The notes: a model not told the origin generated them from the sequence alone. A stretch of 64,000 nt of DNA from Phytophthora quininea (GCA_011947345.1 JAAVTG010000597.1:48883-112882); one strand, 5' to 3'. Counted from the stretch's first letter, positions 1-11,462 are shown. Numbers and translations: made by a program.

Positions 1-259
1 AGCCGACGTTTATTGACGAGAAGGGCATCAGGTACCACAAAACCTATTCTGTTGTGACAAAATGGTTGTCGCGAGAACAACTATCCAACGGCAGATAGCA
101 CGTTAAAAGCCACCACACGCGGCTTCGGTGGTGCTAAGGCTCGTATCGACATCGTATCGGCAAGGTTTAACCGAAGAACCTGTTGCAGCATCCACGAAAA
201 AATGCATTTGAGTAGTTGTTCAACTAGGCGTACTGTAGGCGGAAGAGAATGCTCCCCTT

Positions 260-618
260 GTGGTGGCGGCATGCTTGAAGGAGTGGAACCGTATCAATGG
301 CCGAGTCGAACGTCTCTACACCAAAGTAGAACCAGTACGTTGCAGTTCGCGCTATCTAGTCCGATATGGTGGAGCAAGGTACCAGCGTTTCACGTTTTGT
401 ACGCTCGGGGAGCCACAAGATTCTCGAAGCGCCGGATCCTTAAAATTTCGCAATTTATGCCGCGCACTTGCAGAACACCAATTTTGGTGTTTTGCAGACT
501 TCCTGGATGGTAATCGCTGCTGGCCGTCGTCCACTACTTTTTCACTAGAATATGTTCAGCTCTTCATCCTTCCCTAGCTAGACGAATTATCCTTTAACTA
601 GTTAATCAACTTTATTCT
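260..618 (+). mobile_element. LINE C-terminal remnant (RT-downstream region)
   Basis: The 260-577 frame contains KFRNLCRALAEHQFWCFADFLDG, split here as a block around WCFADFLD. It aligns with the LINE fragment at 38343-38610, which has KFRCLCKELA and WCIADFLD at the same spacing. Downstream, 575-612 (TAGCTAGA ... GTTAATCAACTT) matches the 3' tail at 39496-39534. A 15-base repeat (CTCTTCATCCTTCCC) at 560-574 and 619-633 brackets the tail, so it may be a separate tiny insertion with a target-site duplication. No intact protein is encoded. Bases 1-200 hold nothing I recognise. Confidence 0.55.
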
Positions 619-679
619 CTCTTCATCCTTCCCGTGGATCCCAAATTGGTCTGCATGATATATTTCGGTGGGATCCTCT

Positions 680-970
680 CTACTTGCTGGTTATTTGGAT
701 CGCTAATTTCACCTTCCGGTTCTTCAGTACTTCCATGACGCAGCGTTCTTCTCGGCTTTCAACTGCTGCAGACAGAGCCTGCAATGGAGAGTTCCTGCCG
801 ACTTGATCTTGCGGTCGTAATTGGTCCAGAATAAAGCAGGCGAGTCGTCCATGGCCGTTGGCACAGGTTAACGTCAACGATGTGTGGCCTTCTCCGTCTT
901 GATCGCTCCACTGTAAGTCGCGACGCTTATCCCATTCCAGCAAGATTTTGACCACTGCAACAGGGGTGCC
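680..970 (-). pseudogene. Ankyrin-repeat fragment
   Basis: The minus-strand frame encodes about two ankyrin repeats. The pattern includes GTPVAVVKILLE, then DGEGHTSLTLTCANGHGRLA and GRNSPLQALSAAVES, matching the G-x-TPL-x-x-A-x-x-x-GH consensus loosely. It has no start of its own. It lies in the same reading frame as the ABC-transporter remnant upstream and is separated from it only by the TAG at 971-973. It is therefore probably a piece of a larger ankyrin gene joined to the transporter by rearrangement. The family is clear but the specific protein is unknown. Confidence 0.55.
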
Positions 971-2690
971 CTAGACAACGCATTCATCAAACATTGTCGT
1001 CATGGGCTGGCAGCCCAGATCGCCGCCGACGTTCACGTACTGGTTCGTCTCGCTATCCCACGTGGGAACTTGATCGCACTTGCAAAACATCAACGCAGCC
1101 AAAACTGCGAGCGAATACTGCTGCGGTGTGATGTCGTACAGCCACTTGTAGCCCGACGGAATGGCGTTGGCCGGTGGATTAAATCCCATGAAGAGGAAGA
1201 AGATCGAATTGAGCATCACACCCAAGAGAGCGGCGACTTCCACACTGGGCAGCGAGTACACCAACAACTGACCCAGGTACGTCTGCAACAGAACCAGTAG
1301 AGACCTCTTGAGCCAGTAGAGCAGTGCAGTACCGAAGCACCGAAGCCCGTGAAGCCAACCATCCAGTAGTAGATGGATGTGTAGAGGAACATGGAGCCGA
1401 AGACGTACGGAATCTCTGCGATGGTCGAGCCGACAAAATACCAGAGCGAATTGTACGTCTGAGAGGCTCGTTCGCGGCAGAATGCTTGACGGTCCAGGGC
1501 TGTGATCGGCAGGACGCTGTTGAAGGCGATCACGCCGTGGAATAGCGTCGTCATGAAGACCATCCCCAAGCCAGCATTGATTATCTGGTTCGACGTGTAT
1601 TCCACACTCACGTAGACCAATTCAAAGAGCAGACCGAGCAGCGGGGAGATGGCAAATCGAGTGAGCTTGTAGGACGACATTTTCTTCATCGCATCGCTCA
1701 ATGGGGCAAAGGCTATTGTATTGACGTTAAAAGATGTATCGAGCTGAAGGCATGCCGAAGCTACCCGGGAGTGGTGTGGTGGGTGAAAGTCGGAAGTCGT
1801 GTGGGGTCCGCGGCGAGTTGGAAAATGCTGCTAACCCTGCAAGGGGGAGCCGAGTTCCGATGTTCTTGGCGATTCTAATTCAGGCCTTGGCAACCGCTCT
1901 TGCTTCAGAAAACCACCGTTTGGCGGTTCCTCCAAACACTCACAGTACAAGTCCAAGAATCTCACCACCAGCGCTTTCATCTGCGTCCACGAATTGGCAG
2001 CTCGTTTCTTCGTAAAGATCAGCCCCACAGACTCAGGAGCCGGCACCGACACACCCTCGGACGCCAACTGTCGATCCATTTCCCGTTTCGTCTCGCTCGA
2101 ATTGAAGTAGTCCGCAAAGTCCATGGGGTTCTCGTGCGTGTGGTTCACTCCGGCGCCGATCACCTCCCAACATCCACGTCGCAGGATTGTACCCCAACGG
2201 CAGCGAAGGCACGCCTGGAATCGCCTCAAACTAGTCCACCATCGTCCGCGCACCTCGCCCAGATCACCAAAGTACACTGTCTCGCCTCCGCGCTTCAGCT
2301 GCAGCAGCTTATCGAACAGGAAAAACACTTCCGTCGACGGTTGGTGGATCGTACACACGATGGTTCGACCTGTGTCCGCCACCTTGCGAACTCCGTCCAT
2401 GATCAGCTTGGCCGATCGAGCATCCAGCCCACTCGTCGGTTCGTCCAGGAACAAAACCTTCGGGTCGGCCGCCAGCTCCATACCGATCGTCAGGCGCTTC
2501 ATGCGCTCCGTCGGATTGCCTCGAACGATCTCGTCTACCTCCCCAGATCCAGTAGTTCAAGACACTCATTCACCGAGTCGTACTTCTTGTTGTCGGGAAC
2601 AGTCGTTGGGAGCCAGCACGTTGCAATACACTCAGTAGTAGGAGGTGGAGGGCTCCACGGCTTGTTGCCGGAGTGACGAGCGGGAGGTCA
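971..2690 (-). pseudogene. PDR-type ABC transporter (ABCG) pseudogene, second half
   Basis: This is the remnant of a full-size pleiotropic drug resistance transporter, a plasma-membrane efflux pump. 1831-2502 retains the second nucleotide-binding domain from just after the signature motif: MKRLTIGMELAADPK, Walker B VLFLDEPTSGLD and the switch segment TIHQPSTE. 1216-1701 and 971-1288 carry the second membrane domain, including the stretches RERASQTYNSLWYFVGST and FFLFMGFNPPANAIPSGYKW. The gene is broken. Walker A and everything 5' is missing beyond about 2690, frames change near 2510, 1800 and 1290, and the protein stops after GCQPM. No full-length product is possible from this copy. Confidence 0.85.
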
Positions 2691-2699
2691 GGTCTGCAG

Positions 2700-3688
2700 T
2701 TGAACAGAACGAACGATGATAATAAAATAGGTTGCGATGGCTGCCGGCGCGGAGTTTTGAGTTGATTCAAATGCTTAACTTGTTTCCTGGTTGTTCTTAT
2801 GGTTGGGGGGTATTTGCTATTCTGAAATCTGATCTGTTGAATGATGATTGAATTTGATTGGGATATTTGAATGTGAAGTTAATCATATCCTTTCTTCTGG
2901 GTGTTTTCTGTAGGCCCTCGGCCCGGCAGCCCCCGCAGGGACTCGAGCCCCAACCGGAGGGATGAACTTCGTGAGTTGTATACACAACCCGCTGTGTTAT
3001 TCAGCGAGTCCGTCGAGCGTCCACGAGGTAAGTCGGCGCAGCCACGATCAGTTGACGAGTCACAGATAAAACGTAACACGCAACTTTGTTGATTCCTTAG
3101 GCGGCCTCGCTCTTCTCCTGCTGATACTTCTGCTCCAGGGAACGTTTTAGAGAGTGAGCTTGGCTCCGACATGCATTGGCCAGCAGCGCGGGCGCGGATT
3201 GCGGATAGTGCAACGGTCCCAAAGGCGACGGCATTCCAAGACTTCCTGTCGCTGCTGTGGCAGCCACCTAGCTGGCTTGGCCCATCGGCGCGGTGGCTCC
3301 AGCCACGGGCTCCGAGTTCGCATCGCAACACACGGGACCACCAGGAGGCCCTATTCCTCGATGTCCTTACATCAACCTTCTACATGTAGTTAAACCCTCC
3401 TCGCCACACCCGGGCAGGAGGCGGCATCAATACAAGCAGTTTTGCGCCCCACACCTTGCGAAAATAACGCTGCTCTTCATTATTATAACAAGTGTCCACT
3501 ACTTCCGTGCTTCGACGACTCAGAATCGTCAGGCTCCTCCTGCTACGTCATAACATCCGAGCTCGGTCCGCATGTGAAGACCATCATTTCCGAGATGCTA
3601 TATTGACGAGGGGCGAACCTTAGCTTATAACATTTTTGAAATGATTGTCAGTGGATTCGCGCCATTCTTTACTAGATCTTTCTCGATG
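2700..3688. other. Stretch without recognised gene
   Basis: Short overlapping ORFs occur on both strands (for example 2879-3331 minus), but none shows a recognisable domain or a plausible start. Around 2925-3060 there is a GC-rich block with small hairpins. Confidence 0.4.
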
Positions 3689-3780
3689 CGCCACATGTGG
3701 ACGACACGAACATAACTCACGGATAGATAGCTTATCACCTTAAGACGAGAAATCCACTAAACAGTTAATCAATTCAATTT
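3689..3780 (+). mobile_element. LINE 3' tail, severely 5'-truncated
   Basis: About 90 bases (CACATGTGGACGACACGA ... GACGAGAAATCC ... CAGTTAATCAATTCAATT) match the end of the LINE insertion at 34205-34300 with few differences. It lies about 120 bases upstream of the effector ATG at 3901. I see no clear target-site duplication. Confidence 0.7.
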
Positions 3781-3900
3781 CCTTCCTTCCTGACAGAGCG
3801 AGGTGATGTGAAAGGAGGGTACACTGTACAATGAGCGTCTCGCATGACGCCACTCTCGAAATTGCCGGACGGCGCCCAAACCTTCACCACCAATCCAGCT

Positions 3901-4257
3901 ATGCGAGGCTTCTACCTGCTGACTATTACTACGGTCGTGCTGTTCGCGACAATTTCCGCCAGGAAGGCTGAAACGCGGTCCCTTCGGGTCGCCGCCGCTG
4001 ACTACCCTGAAGAGCAAGGAGCCCTCAACACTCTGAAGAACTTGAAGGGCAACGTCAAAGATTTCAAGGCGAAAGCCAAAGGGTTCTAGAGTGACTTCAA
4101 GATCGTGTACATGATGAAGAGAGGATATGGCCAAGACGCCATCCTGGCCAAGATGGGCGTCAAATCATCCAACCTCAAGGGTGCCAAGTTCTACGATCCG
4201 GATAACCCTGGCTTTCAGCACTTCCAGCTGCTGCTAGAACACGCCAGTAACCTGTAA
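3901..4257 (+). pseudogene. RxLR-like effector with internal stop
   Basis: This reads as a small secreted effector of the family that recurs across the window. The start at 3901 gives a signal peptide (MRGFYLLTITTVVLFATISA), followed by RSLR and a weak acidic stretch (DYPEEQG). Codon 63 is TAG (4087-4089). The same frame then continues to the TAA at 4255-4257 and contains the family C-terminal block DAILAKMGVK and KFYDPDNPG. The whole frame would be 118 codons. Either this is a young pseudogene or the TAG is read through; the first is more likely given the neighbours. Host target unknown. Confidence 0.75.
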
Positions 4258-4580
4258 ACCAAGCGGTGGGTATGGAATACGAGACGACTCCAACGAGAGG
4301 TCAAAAGCGCTAATCGCACTTTTAGATTTTTTTCTATTGAAAGATGCCGAAGCTAGTCCGGATATCCCTCGGACGCCCGAAAGCGGAGGGTAGCAAGGGA
4401 AAACGTCGTTCTCAAACGCAAAAACTGGTTCAATGAAATGCTGCTTGAAGTTGTCCTTATTTCGCTCTTCTGGTAGTTTCTGACTTGGTATTTGTTGCCG
4501 AATGTGACGTGGAAATTATCTTAGCTTGTATTCTAACCGTATCTATCGACAAACAGTTTACTAGGACGCCCTTGCCCGGG
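4258..4580. other. Intergenic, nothing recognised
   Basis: No domain-bearing ORF, repeat or promoter motif is visible. Confidence 0.4.
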
Positions 4581-4584
4581 TAGG

Positions 4585-5481
4585 TGGGATGCTGCATGTG
4601 GGATTTACCCGAGGCAGCGTCCGCTTCGTGGTGCCAAAACTTCTTACTCGGCGCAGTCAGCGTTCGCAACGTGTTGCGCTGCCACGTCGCCGTTTGTGGT
4701 CGCTGGTATTGTGACGCAGCTCGTCAAGCCTGCGCAGGAGCGCAAGCGTCGACTGGAACTGGAGCGCCGCCATGACATGCGTGTGCAATACTTGGCGTCG
4801 GCTCGACGCGGTGCTTTAGAACAGCAGAAGCTGATGCTTCGATGCGCAAAGGAGAAAATGGACCAGGAGCGAAAGCGAGAGGACGGGAAGGGTCTGGTAG
4901 TGCTAGCAGCTCGATACGGCAAGAATCCGTCGAGCTCTGACTCACGAGAGACACAGGGAGATGATCTGGACGCTGCACTGCAAGCCATGAGGGAGCGAGA
5001 CTTCAGTAGCGACGAGACGGAGATTGGTAGTGGAGATAGCGCGGAGCAGCAAGAGGCAGACACCGAACTGTTGGAGCAGAAGTGGATCGATGTCACGGTT
5101 CCACTTCAGTTCTTTGTCAAGGTATCGTCTGCGTTCCTTATTTAAGGGATGGATTGCCAGCTAACAAGCATGTGCAGGATGGAACACTGGAGCTGTCGTC
5201 GTCGTCCAAGGCTGGTCTGCTGGGATTCTACAACCCATGTGTTGGCGAAGACCAGACCATCGGTGATGCTCGATCACCGACGAACTTTGCCGTCAAACCT
5301 TTGCTGTAAGAGTTTGTGTTGTAGATGTGACCACTCTAAGTGCCTCTAACTTTGTTTTTACAGCTACGTGCGTTATGCCTACGATGGTTTGGTGTTCGAA
5401 GCCACCTTTGACGACGACCAGGTTGTTAGTTTGCCGTCGCGGTACGCCCAGGCCATGGGTCCTGTAGGGAGCGTGTACTGA
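4585..5481 (+). pseudogene. 3' part of a DNAJC11-like gene, 5'-truncated
   Basis: Three exons encode the C-terminal domain of a DNAJC11-type protein, which in other eukaryotes is a mitochondrial J-protein tied to cristae (MICOS) organisation. Exon 1 ends at 5121 (IDVTVPLQFFVK), exon 2 is 5178-5305 (SSKAGLLGFYNPCVGEDQ), and exon 3 is 5364-5481 (YVRYAYDGLVFEATFDDDQ ... stop). Both introns have GT-AG ends and the phases agree. A charged coiled coil (about 4735-4880) precedes them. The J domain and N-terminal half are absent, no start codon is evident, and a frame change near 4640-4655 separates the upstream match (SVRFVVPKLL) from the rest. Confidence 0.75.
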
Positions 5482-5680
5482 TTGCTCGATAGACCGGCAG
5501 TTGGGGTTTTGTTAGACGAATGCAGGAGGTTTCGGATTTTCTGTTTAGATGCCAGCATGGAAAGTTGTGGACAACTCCACCATTTCATCGTACTTCAAAA
5601 GAGTTCCTTTCGTCAGAAAAATAACGAGACAGCATGACTGAGGCAGCTTCAGTTCAACCATCTTACCAGCATCAATTCAA
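5482..5680. other. Intergenic, nothing recognised
   Basis: Short spacer between the DNAJC11-like fragment and the first retroelement repeat. Confidence 0.4.
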
Positions 5681-5757
5681 TTTCCTTAGTGCACTCGATC
5701 ACGGCTCGAAGTTGGGGCAAGCACTTGATTAGTTAGAGAAGCTTGGCTTCCCAGTCC
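5681..5757. repeat. Split direct repeat B2
   Basis: 77 bases, repeated with no visible difference at 6076-6152. The sequence starts TTTCCTTAGTGCACTCG. It forms the outer end of the element. Confidence 0.9.
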
Positions 5758-5905
5758 TAATCTAATCCTATCTAGTATTTCGAGTAAGCTTGGCCCCTGG
5801 AGAACAGTCTATAAACCCGCTGGGAAAACCATAGTTTTGTGGGATAATCCCAACCCGCTGGGACAAAAATACTAATCTCCATTCTGACCAAACCCGCTTG
5901 CGAGA

Positions 5906-6075
5906 AAAATTCCTGGGGCCCGGCCCCTTGTCTTCTCGCACGGGGACTCCGAGTCCAACAGCTCCGAGCTGTTTGCGTGTTTCTGGCGAGTTCGCGAATG
6001 CCGTGCATTCTCCCGCAGCCGGAAACATCCGGTTCGGTTCGCCGGTCCGCTGGACCGGTTTGCCGAACCGTGCAC
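5906..6075. repeat. Split direct repeat A2
   Basis: 170 bases, repeated at 12992-13161 (A1). The sequence runs from AAAATTCCTGGGGCCC to GAACCGTGCAC. Confidence 0.9.
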
Positions 6076-6152
6076 TTTCCTTAGTGCACTCGATCACGGC
6101 TCGAAGTTGGGGCAAGCACTTGATTAGTTAGAGAAGCTTGGCTTCCCAGTCC
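6076..6152. repeat. Split direct repeat B1
   Basis: 77-base partner of 5681-5757. It directly abuts A2 and overlaps the 3' end of the recombinase ORF. Confidence 0.9.
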
Positions 6153-7275
6153 CCCTTGTAGCCCGTCGATTAGATCGGGGTACTCCCATGCTGATGCTTG
6201 AATCATGTGCTGAGCTGCATCTTTCAGCATTCCCGGTCTTAGTTTGGTGTACACCGAGAAGCACCAGCTCGACCATCGCCCCATGAGCTTGATTACGAGC
6301 TCGCTTTTCCCAGCGGCTAGTAGAGCACATGCTCCACCGATTCGGAGGGAGTGTGGAGTACTCGGCTGCGTCTGCTCCCGTTGCCTTTGCAGCGGCTTTG
6401 ATTGTCCTCGCAACTGCCGTTTTGGTGACGGTCCTTGAACTGCTCAATGACGTCAAGTACGGTCCCAACCGTTTTCCTTGGTCTCGTAGTCGTCTCCTTG
6501 CTTCAAGGCATAGTTCTGCCGCTGCCACCGGGCACAGTAGCTGTATCCCAGATCGGTAATGCCGTATCGTATTCCCTTGCCGTGTCGGATCACCCTTGTG
6601 TGATCTGTAGACGATCTCTACCGAAATCGCCTGGTTTAACCCGGGTTCCGTTCTCTTCCCGTACCGATCTCGAAGCACGACGTCTGCAGCCTTCACGCAG
6701 TGAGATACCCCTTCGGCGATATCGTCTTTGGTAATGGGCCCCCAGAGTTCTGAGCTCCTGTCAAGGAAGAAGAAGCCCAGCACGATCGATCCCCATAGTA
6801 TGTCCGATTCTATTGTGTTGGCCGGGCAGCGCGCATTTTGTAGTTGTCTGTGCATCTCGAGCAGCAGGGGCGAGGTGACTGGCTGTTTCCGTTCCACGCC
6901 GCTGTTGGTGCGCTTATAGCCTCTAGCAATGAGCTCAAATTCCGGAGTCTTGTAACTGAGCCTTGCATTCCGCACGCTTTTATGGGCAAAGGCGACTGCG
7001 GCCATTTTCCCGTCGAAAGTCTGGTATTTGTTTCCTTGCTTCCGATTATTGTGGCCTTCGAGGGCACACAATCCAGCGAACAAGCCGACGATTCGTGCCT
7101 GTCGCTCCTGACTGAGGTCGTCGATCCACACAGGGAATCCAAACTCGGTACAGAAGTTCTTCCAGTACTGGAAACGTTTTTCGTACGTTCTAAGGGAGCT
7201 GTTATTGATAGAGGCTCTCTTGAGGCTTGCTGTCGATTCCTCAATTTGTTCCATTCTGTCTGACAGGGGCAACAA
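6081..7275 (-). pseudogene. Tyrosine recombinase of the DIRS/Ngaro-like element
   Basis: The protein would cut and join the element's circular DNA copy during integration. The 6124-7275 frame carries the N-terminal helical core and the first catalytic region (GFFFLDRSSELWGP, with Arg). A frame change near 6400 is needed to reach the second region in 6081-6413: HSLRIGGA (His-x-x-Arg), LMGRW (Trp in the His/Trp position) and the nucleophile in CFSVYTKL. All expected R-HxxR-W-Y residues are present across the two frames. The frameshift makes this copy inactive as it stands. Confidence 0.85.
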
Positions 7276-8276
7276 TCATAGGTGTAAGTAGGTGAGTGTA
7301 CATCACAAGGTCTGGTCTCTGATGTCCGCTCTAGAACCCGGTTCACTGTAAGTCTCAGCTTCCTGCGTGCTTGTGCCAACCCCACTCGCCGGAGATATTC
7401 TTGGGCCTCCGAGTCTCTGCTGCTCATTGACGTCAATAGGCTTTGTTCCCACGCACTTCGTACATATATCCGAATGTTCGTCCAGTGGTCGTGATTATCG
7501 TCAACTGCTACCCAATGCTCCAGAAGCTGCATGATTATCCATGCGATATCGGCTTCGGTAACCGTATGCAAGGGTCCGAAGTGTTGTTGGCGTTTCGGCG
7601 TCAACCCGTACGTAGTGATGAAGTTATTGTAGCGTACAATAACCCACCCGTCGATTTCTGGTGGTTCCGATCCAAACATTGTCATAGGTACGCCTGCGAA
7701 TTCGTTTTCGAACACCAGTGTCTTCCACCACCTGAGGTCGGCCTTCAGGCTCTCTGTCATCGGAGTTCCTGTCATGCTCGCGCGTTTAAGAGATAGTTGG
7801 GTGGCCACCAGACGCTGGATAAACGGCTTCGCGATTGGGATGAAAGTGATCACGTGGCGTAGCACTCCGATAATGCTATCTAGTCGCTTCACAGTAATGA
7901 ACCTTTGCTCCAATGCTTCCGAGACGACACGTATTGTTTTATCCACCTTCCGTTGGGGGATAGTGACAGAGTTTGCCGGAATATTCCAGTCGATTCCCAC
8001 CGCATGTACTTGTTGCGACCACGTGTGGAATTTTCCTTCATGCCATCCATCTGAGCCGAAAACTAGTTTTACCGAATCTCGCAGACGTCGTTCTGCCTGT
8101 AGTAGGCGATCTCCGATATTGACTTCGATCAAGACGATGTCGTCTACCCATTGAAATACCCAGAACGGTTCCGGGAAGCCGTTAATGTAAGACCAGCCAG
8201 TCCTCTGATAGTGCCTTGACGCCTTGCCCATTATGGCGAAAAACCCTGGTGAGGCTGTCCACCCGAATACCGCCAT
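6810..8276 (-). pseudogene. RT palm and DIRS-type RNase H region
   Basis: This frame continues the reverse transcriptase. The catalytic box is FQWVDDIVL, preceded by FGWTASPGFFAIMG, the template-grip region. Downstream, SMSSRDSEAQEYLRRVGLAQA matches the RNase H-like block that normally follows RT in DIRS elements (split here for length; the key part is SSRDSEAQEYLR). Its catalytic aspartates fall in other frames and cannot be confirmed. From about 7300 the frame is out of phase with the recombinase, so the listed C terminus is noise. Confidence 0.75.
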
Positions 8277-9815
8277 CCCAGATACGATGCCGATTTGCGA
8301 TCGTGGGAAGGTCCCCCGAAGGCGGGGAATGACGAGCGTGTACAGGCACGTGATGGAAGGCTTCCGCTATATCCGCTACGAGCGCATATATGGCACATCC
8401 CGGGTATCTGATCCGCAGCTCGAGAACACGAAGAGCAATGCTAGCGAATGGATCCCATGATGCATCTGGAGTCAACGTAGTGTCCGTAGCATCGTTAACG
8501 GAGCATCCGTGAGGAGCTGATAAATCATGGATAATTCTCCCGTCCACCGACAAGGGAATATCCTTCTTTGGTACCAGCGCAAATGCGCTCGAATGAAACC
8601 CAGGCTCTGTGATCAGAGCAGTCACCGTCGCCAAGATACAACGCCCGGCGTAGTAGTCCTTGAGGAGACGATGAATGACGATGTCGGCACCGGCTAGTGC
8701 GCTGGGGTAGTTTGCGGGCACCGGCCGTACTCCGACCCGGTTGTCGGGGTGAATCCAATGGGGATTACCCTTTTTCTGCGATGCTGCACAAGAGTTCAAG
8801 TTCGGGATACGATGCCAGGTGACGTCGATATAGTCGCGATCGTAAGGCCTTATTTGGCCGGCCATCGCGCGACGTTTGGCCTCGAAAACTCGGAGGGTGC
8901 CCTCGATCCCGTACGACGGAAGTCGGGTAACAGCACTTAAGAATTGAATATCCACCAGTGGCAACGTAAGTCGCTCCGTATTTGGCGTTCGAAAAATACG
9001 ATTGATTGGGAACGAAATATGGTGAGTCGCCGCCAGCGACTGGAACGCTCGAAACACCCCGATGGGTAAGCAGCGTTTAATCCCGTGGACGGTACATTCC
9101 CGGTGGATGTCCGTATCGAACTGCGAGCACTCGGTGCTCGCAGTAGTGTCTATCGTGGGTGCGACCGGTTCTCCCGCCGATCCGCTGGGAAAATTGACGA
9201 AGCGGTGCTGTAAAAACCGATGTTGGACGAGGTGTTCGACCCTCCTGAAGTCCAGCATGACCAACGACCAGCGAGCGGACCATTGGGCCTGGTCGTACTC
9301 GGCTTGTGGGATTTGTACGAACTTGGAACAGCCCATGTCGAAAGGACTGAGTTGGCAATCGGGCGGAAGAGGGCAGTCGCATGACGCTGGATCTCCACAA
9401 AGAACGCTTCCACGATTGTGATCCATGGCCCAGTTGCAGAGTGCATCCGCCGTGACATTGTAAGCTCTCGGGACCGAGTGGAGCCCGACACACCGTAGTG
9501 ACGTTAACCGCTGACGAATTTGTCGGACGAGTGGTCGTAGGTTGGATGCTTTGACGCGCATGTTCGAAGTCGCCATACCGATCACGATTGCCGAATCGCC
9601 AATGATGTGGACTGGCGTGTGACGATGGTGGTGGTATAACCACTCGACACCGCTAAGCAGTGCGTGAGCTTCCATCTCGTTGTTTGTTCCCCCGGGGATA
9701 GAGTTGTTGCCGACCACCATAGTGGTTTTCGAGACGAAACCGTCCAGACGCTGTATGCATGAGCGCTGGCGACTGGGTTACGAGCCCCTCCATCAAAGGC
9801 TAGTACGATAGTGTC
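8182..9815 (-). pseudogene. Extra RNase H domain followed by RT fingers
   Basis: A type 1 RNase H lies upstream of the RT. FDGGA (about 9785-9799) supplies the first Asp, NNEMEAHALL the Glu, IIGDSAIVI the second Asp and NVTADALCNWAMD the last. One frame change lies between FDGGA and the rest near 9720. After about 300 further residues the RT begins: PSALAGADIVIHRLLKDYY, ALVPKKD, GRIIHDLSAPHGCSVND and VADIAEAFHHVPV. RNase H before RT is not the usual order. The domain resembles LINE RNase H more than the DIRS type. Confidence 0.75.
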
Positions 9816-10004
9816 GTTCGGTTGTGGACGATGGGAACAACAATGTTGCTGGCATCGACTTGCTATCAGTACGTCCGGCGTGATGATGCCGCGACAGTTA
9901 ACGTCCGATGTCGGTTGACCGTCGGTAGGAGGAGGCGAACTAGAGTCAGAATTTGAAGCCGTATATGAATTCGAGCTAACTGTCTCCTGCTCGCCCGCGT
10001 CTCG

Positions 10005-11462
10005 TCACGCGGGTAGATTGGGGTGGCCGGTTGCCAGCGGCCCGTGTTTTTCAATGACGAACGTCGCCACGTCCTCTGGAAGCTGCATATGCACGTGGGG
10101 GTACTTGCAACTGCGATAGTCGCACCCGCCTTGCGACTGGAACCGCAAACATATGCTCTTCCGATCCTGCAGTGGAATTTGGCGTAAGATATTATCGGGG
10201 ATTGGTCCGGTCTGGCGTCTACGCTGGTTAGCGCCGCCGCGCTGCGGGCCAGAGCGGGAACGGTTGCCAGTCAGTCGAGTCGTCGTGTGGGTGGTGCGTG
10301 GTCCTTCAGCCTGTGCCCACGTGGAGAACAGCCCCGGTCGATGACTTGGCGCACGATACGGAAATAGTCCGTGGAGTCCGGGGCCATGATAGCGTGAGCT
10401 TGGCCGACTAGACGACGGGCTTCGTAGTTTTGGCTAATCGATGAGAATAGACGTGTAAACACATGGGTATACAAGTTCACCATGGCGTGAACGAGTCGCG
10501 TCGGGGCCTCGTCGAGCAATTCGTTGGAGGCGTCGGTGTAAACGGCGGAAAAACGTCGGCCACAGGTTCTGGGTACCACTCGACGGCCACTCCTCGAATG
10601 CAGCGCAGGGTTTGTCGCAAATCGCCGATCGCAGTGATGTAACCTTCTGGTGTAGTGTCACCTGAAGCCCAAGTGGAGGAGTCATGCACAACTGTGCGGC
10701 TACCGTCGCCGAGAGCAGGACGAGGGAGGAAGTGATCCAACGGCCGAGTTCCAAAATCCACCGAGAAAATCATTTTTGCCGTGACTTTGGTCACTCGATA
10801 AGCGCGGCCGCGGAGAGCTTCCTGATGGAGGATTGCTGAGACCCGGTCGAGAGCGGACATCTGCCAAAAAGAAACCAAGTTAGATTCGATAAACTCACCT
10901 CGCGGACGAGGTCCGACTCTTGCAATCTGGTGCACGCGAAGCTCAGCAGGAGACGGTCGAAATCCAGCGGTCCCCGTTAGTTCCATCGGTGTTTCCATGT
11001 TTCTCGCGTAGTCAGCGAGACGTAATTCATCCCCGCTAGTGTGTCCACGACGAAAAGGAGCTTCATAGTCCCGAAGTGGGAACGAACTCGGTTCGTGAGC
11101 CGCCCGAAGGGGAGACCGAAAGTCGCTGAACTGAGTTCCGGATCGCGGGCAGCGTAGGCCTTCGCTGTATGGCTCCTCGACCTCGCGGTTCCTCGAAGTG
11201 TAGCCCAGAAAGGGGCTGGACACATCACCGTAGCGATCGTGTCTTTCCGGTCGCGCGTCGGCGCGGTTGTCGCGTAAGAAACGTGTATCCCATGCACCGA
11301 CTCGGTCGGCTCGGGGAGTCCCCGGAGAACGTCCACCGTTGCGTGGAGATCGGTGCGTCTGTCGATTTGATCCGACTCGACCGACGTGATCGCGTCCCCT
11401 GGACCTGCTGCGGTCCCGATGATGCGAGTCGTTCCGTGGACGACTGCGAGAACGACGGTCAC
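10005..11462 (-). pseudogene. Gag C-terminal region with CCCH zinc finger
   Basis: Several overlapping frames carry an Arg-rich, low-complexity gag-like region (10477-11223 is the best single frame). A CCCH finger follows at about 10093-10149, with spacing C-x8-C-x4-C-x3-H (CLRFQSQGGCDYRSCKYPH). The frame ends at 10005-10007. The other DIRS-like family in this window also carries a CCCH finger at the end of gag, which supports the assignment as a nucleic-acid-binding gag tail. At least two frameshifts are needed to join the parts. Confidence 0.6.

Noticed and set aside
2925..3000. tRNA-like hairpins on the minus strand (GGGGCTCGAGTCCC)
   Set aside because: I could not fold an acceptor stem or a proper anticodon arm.
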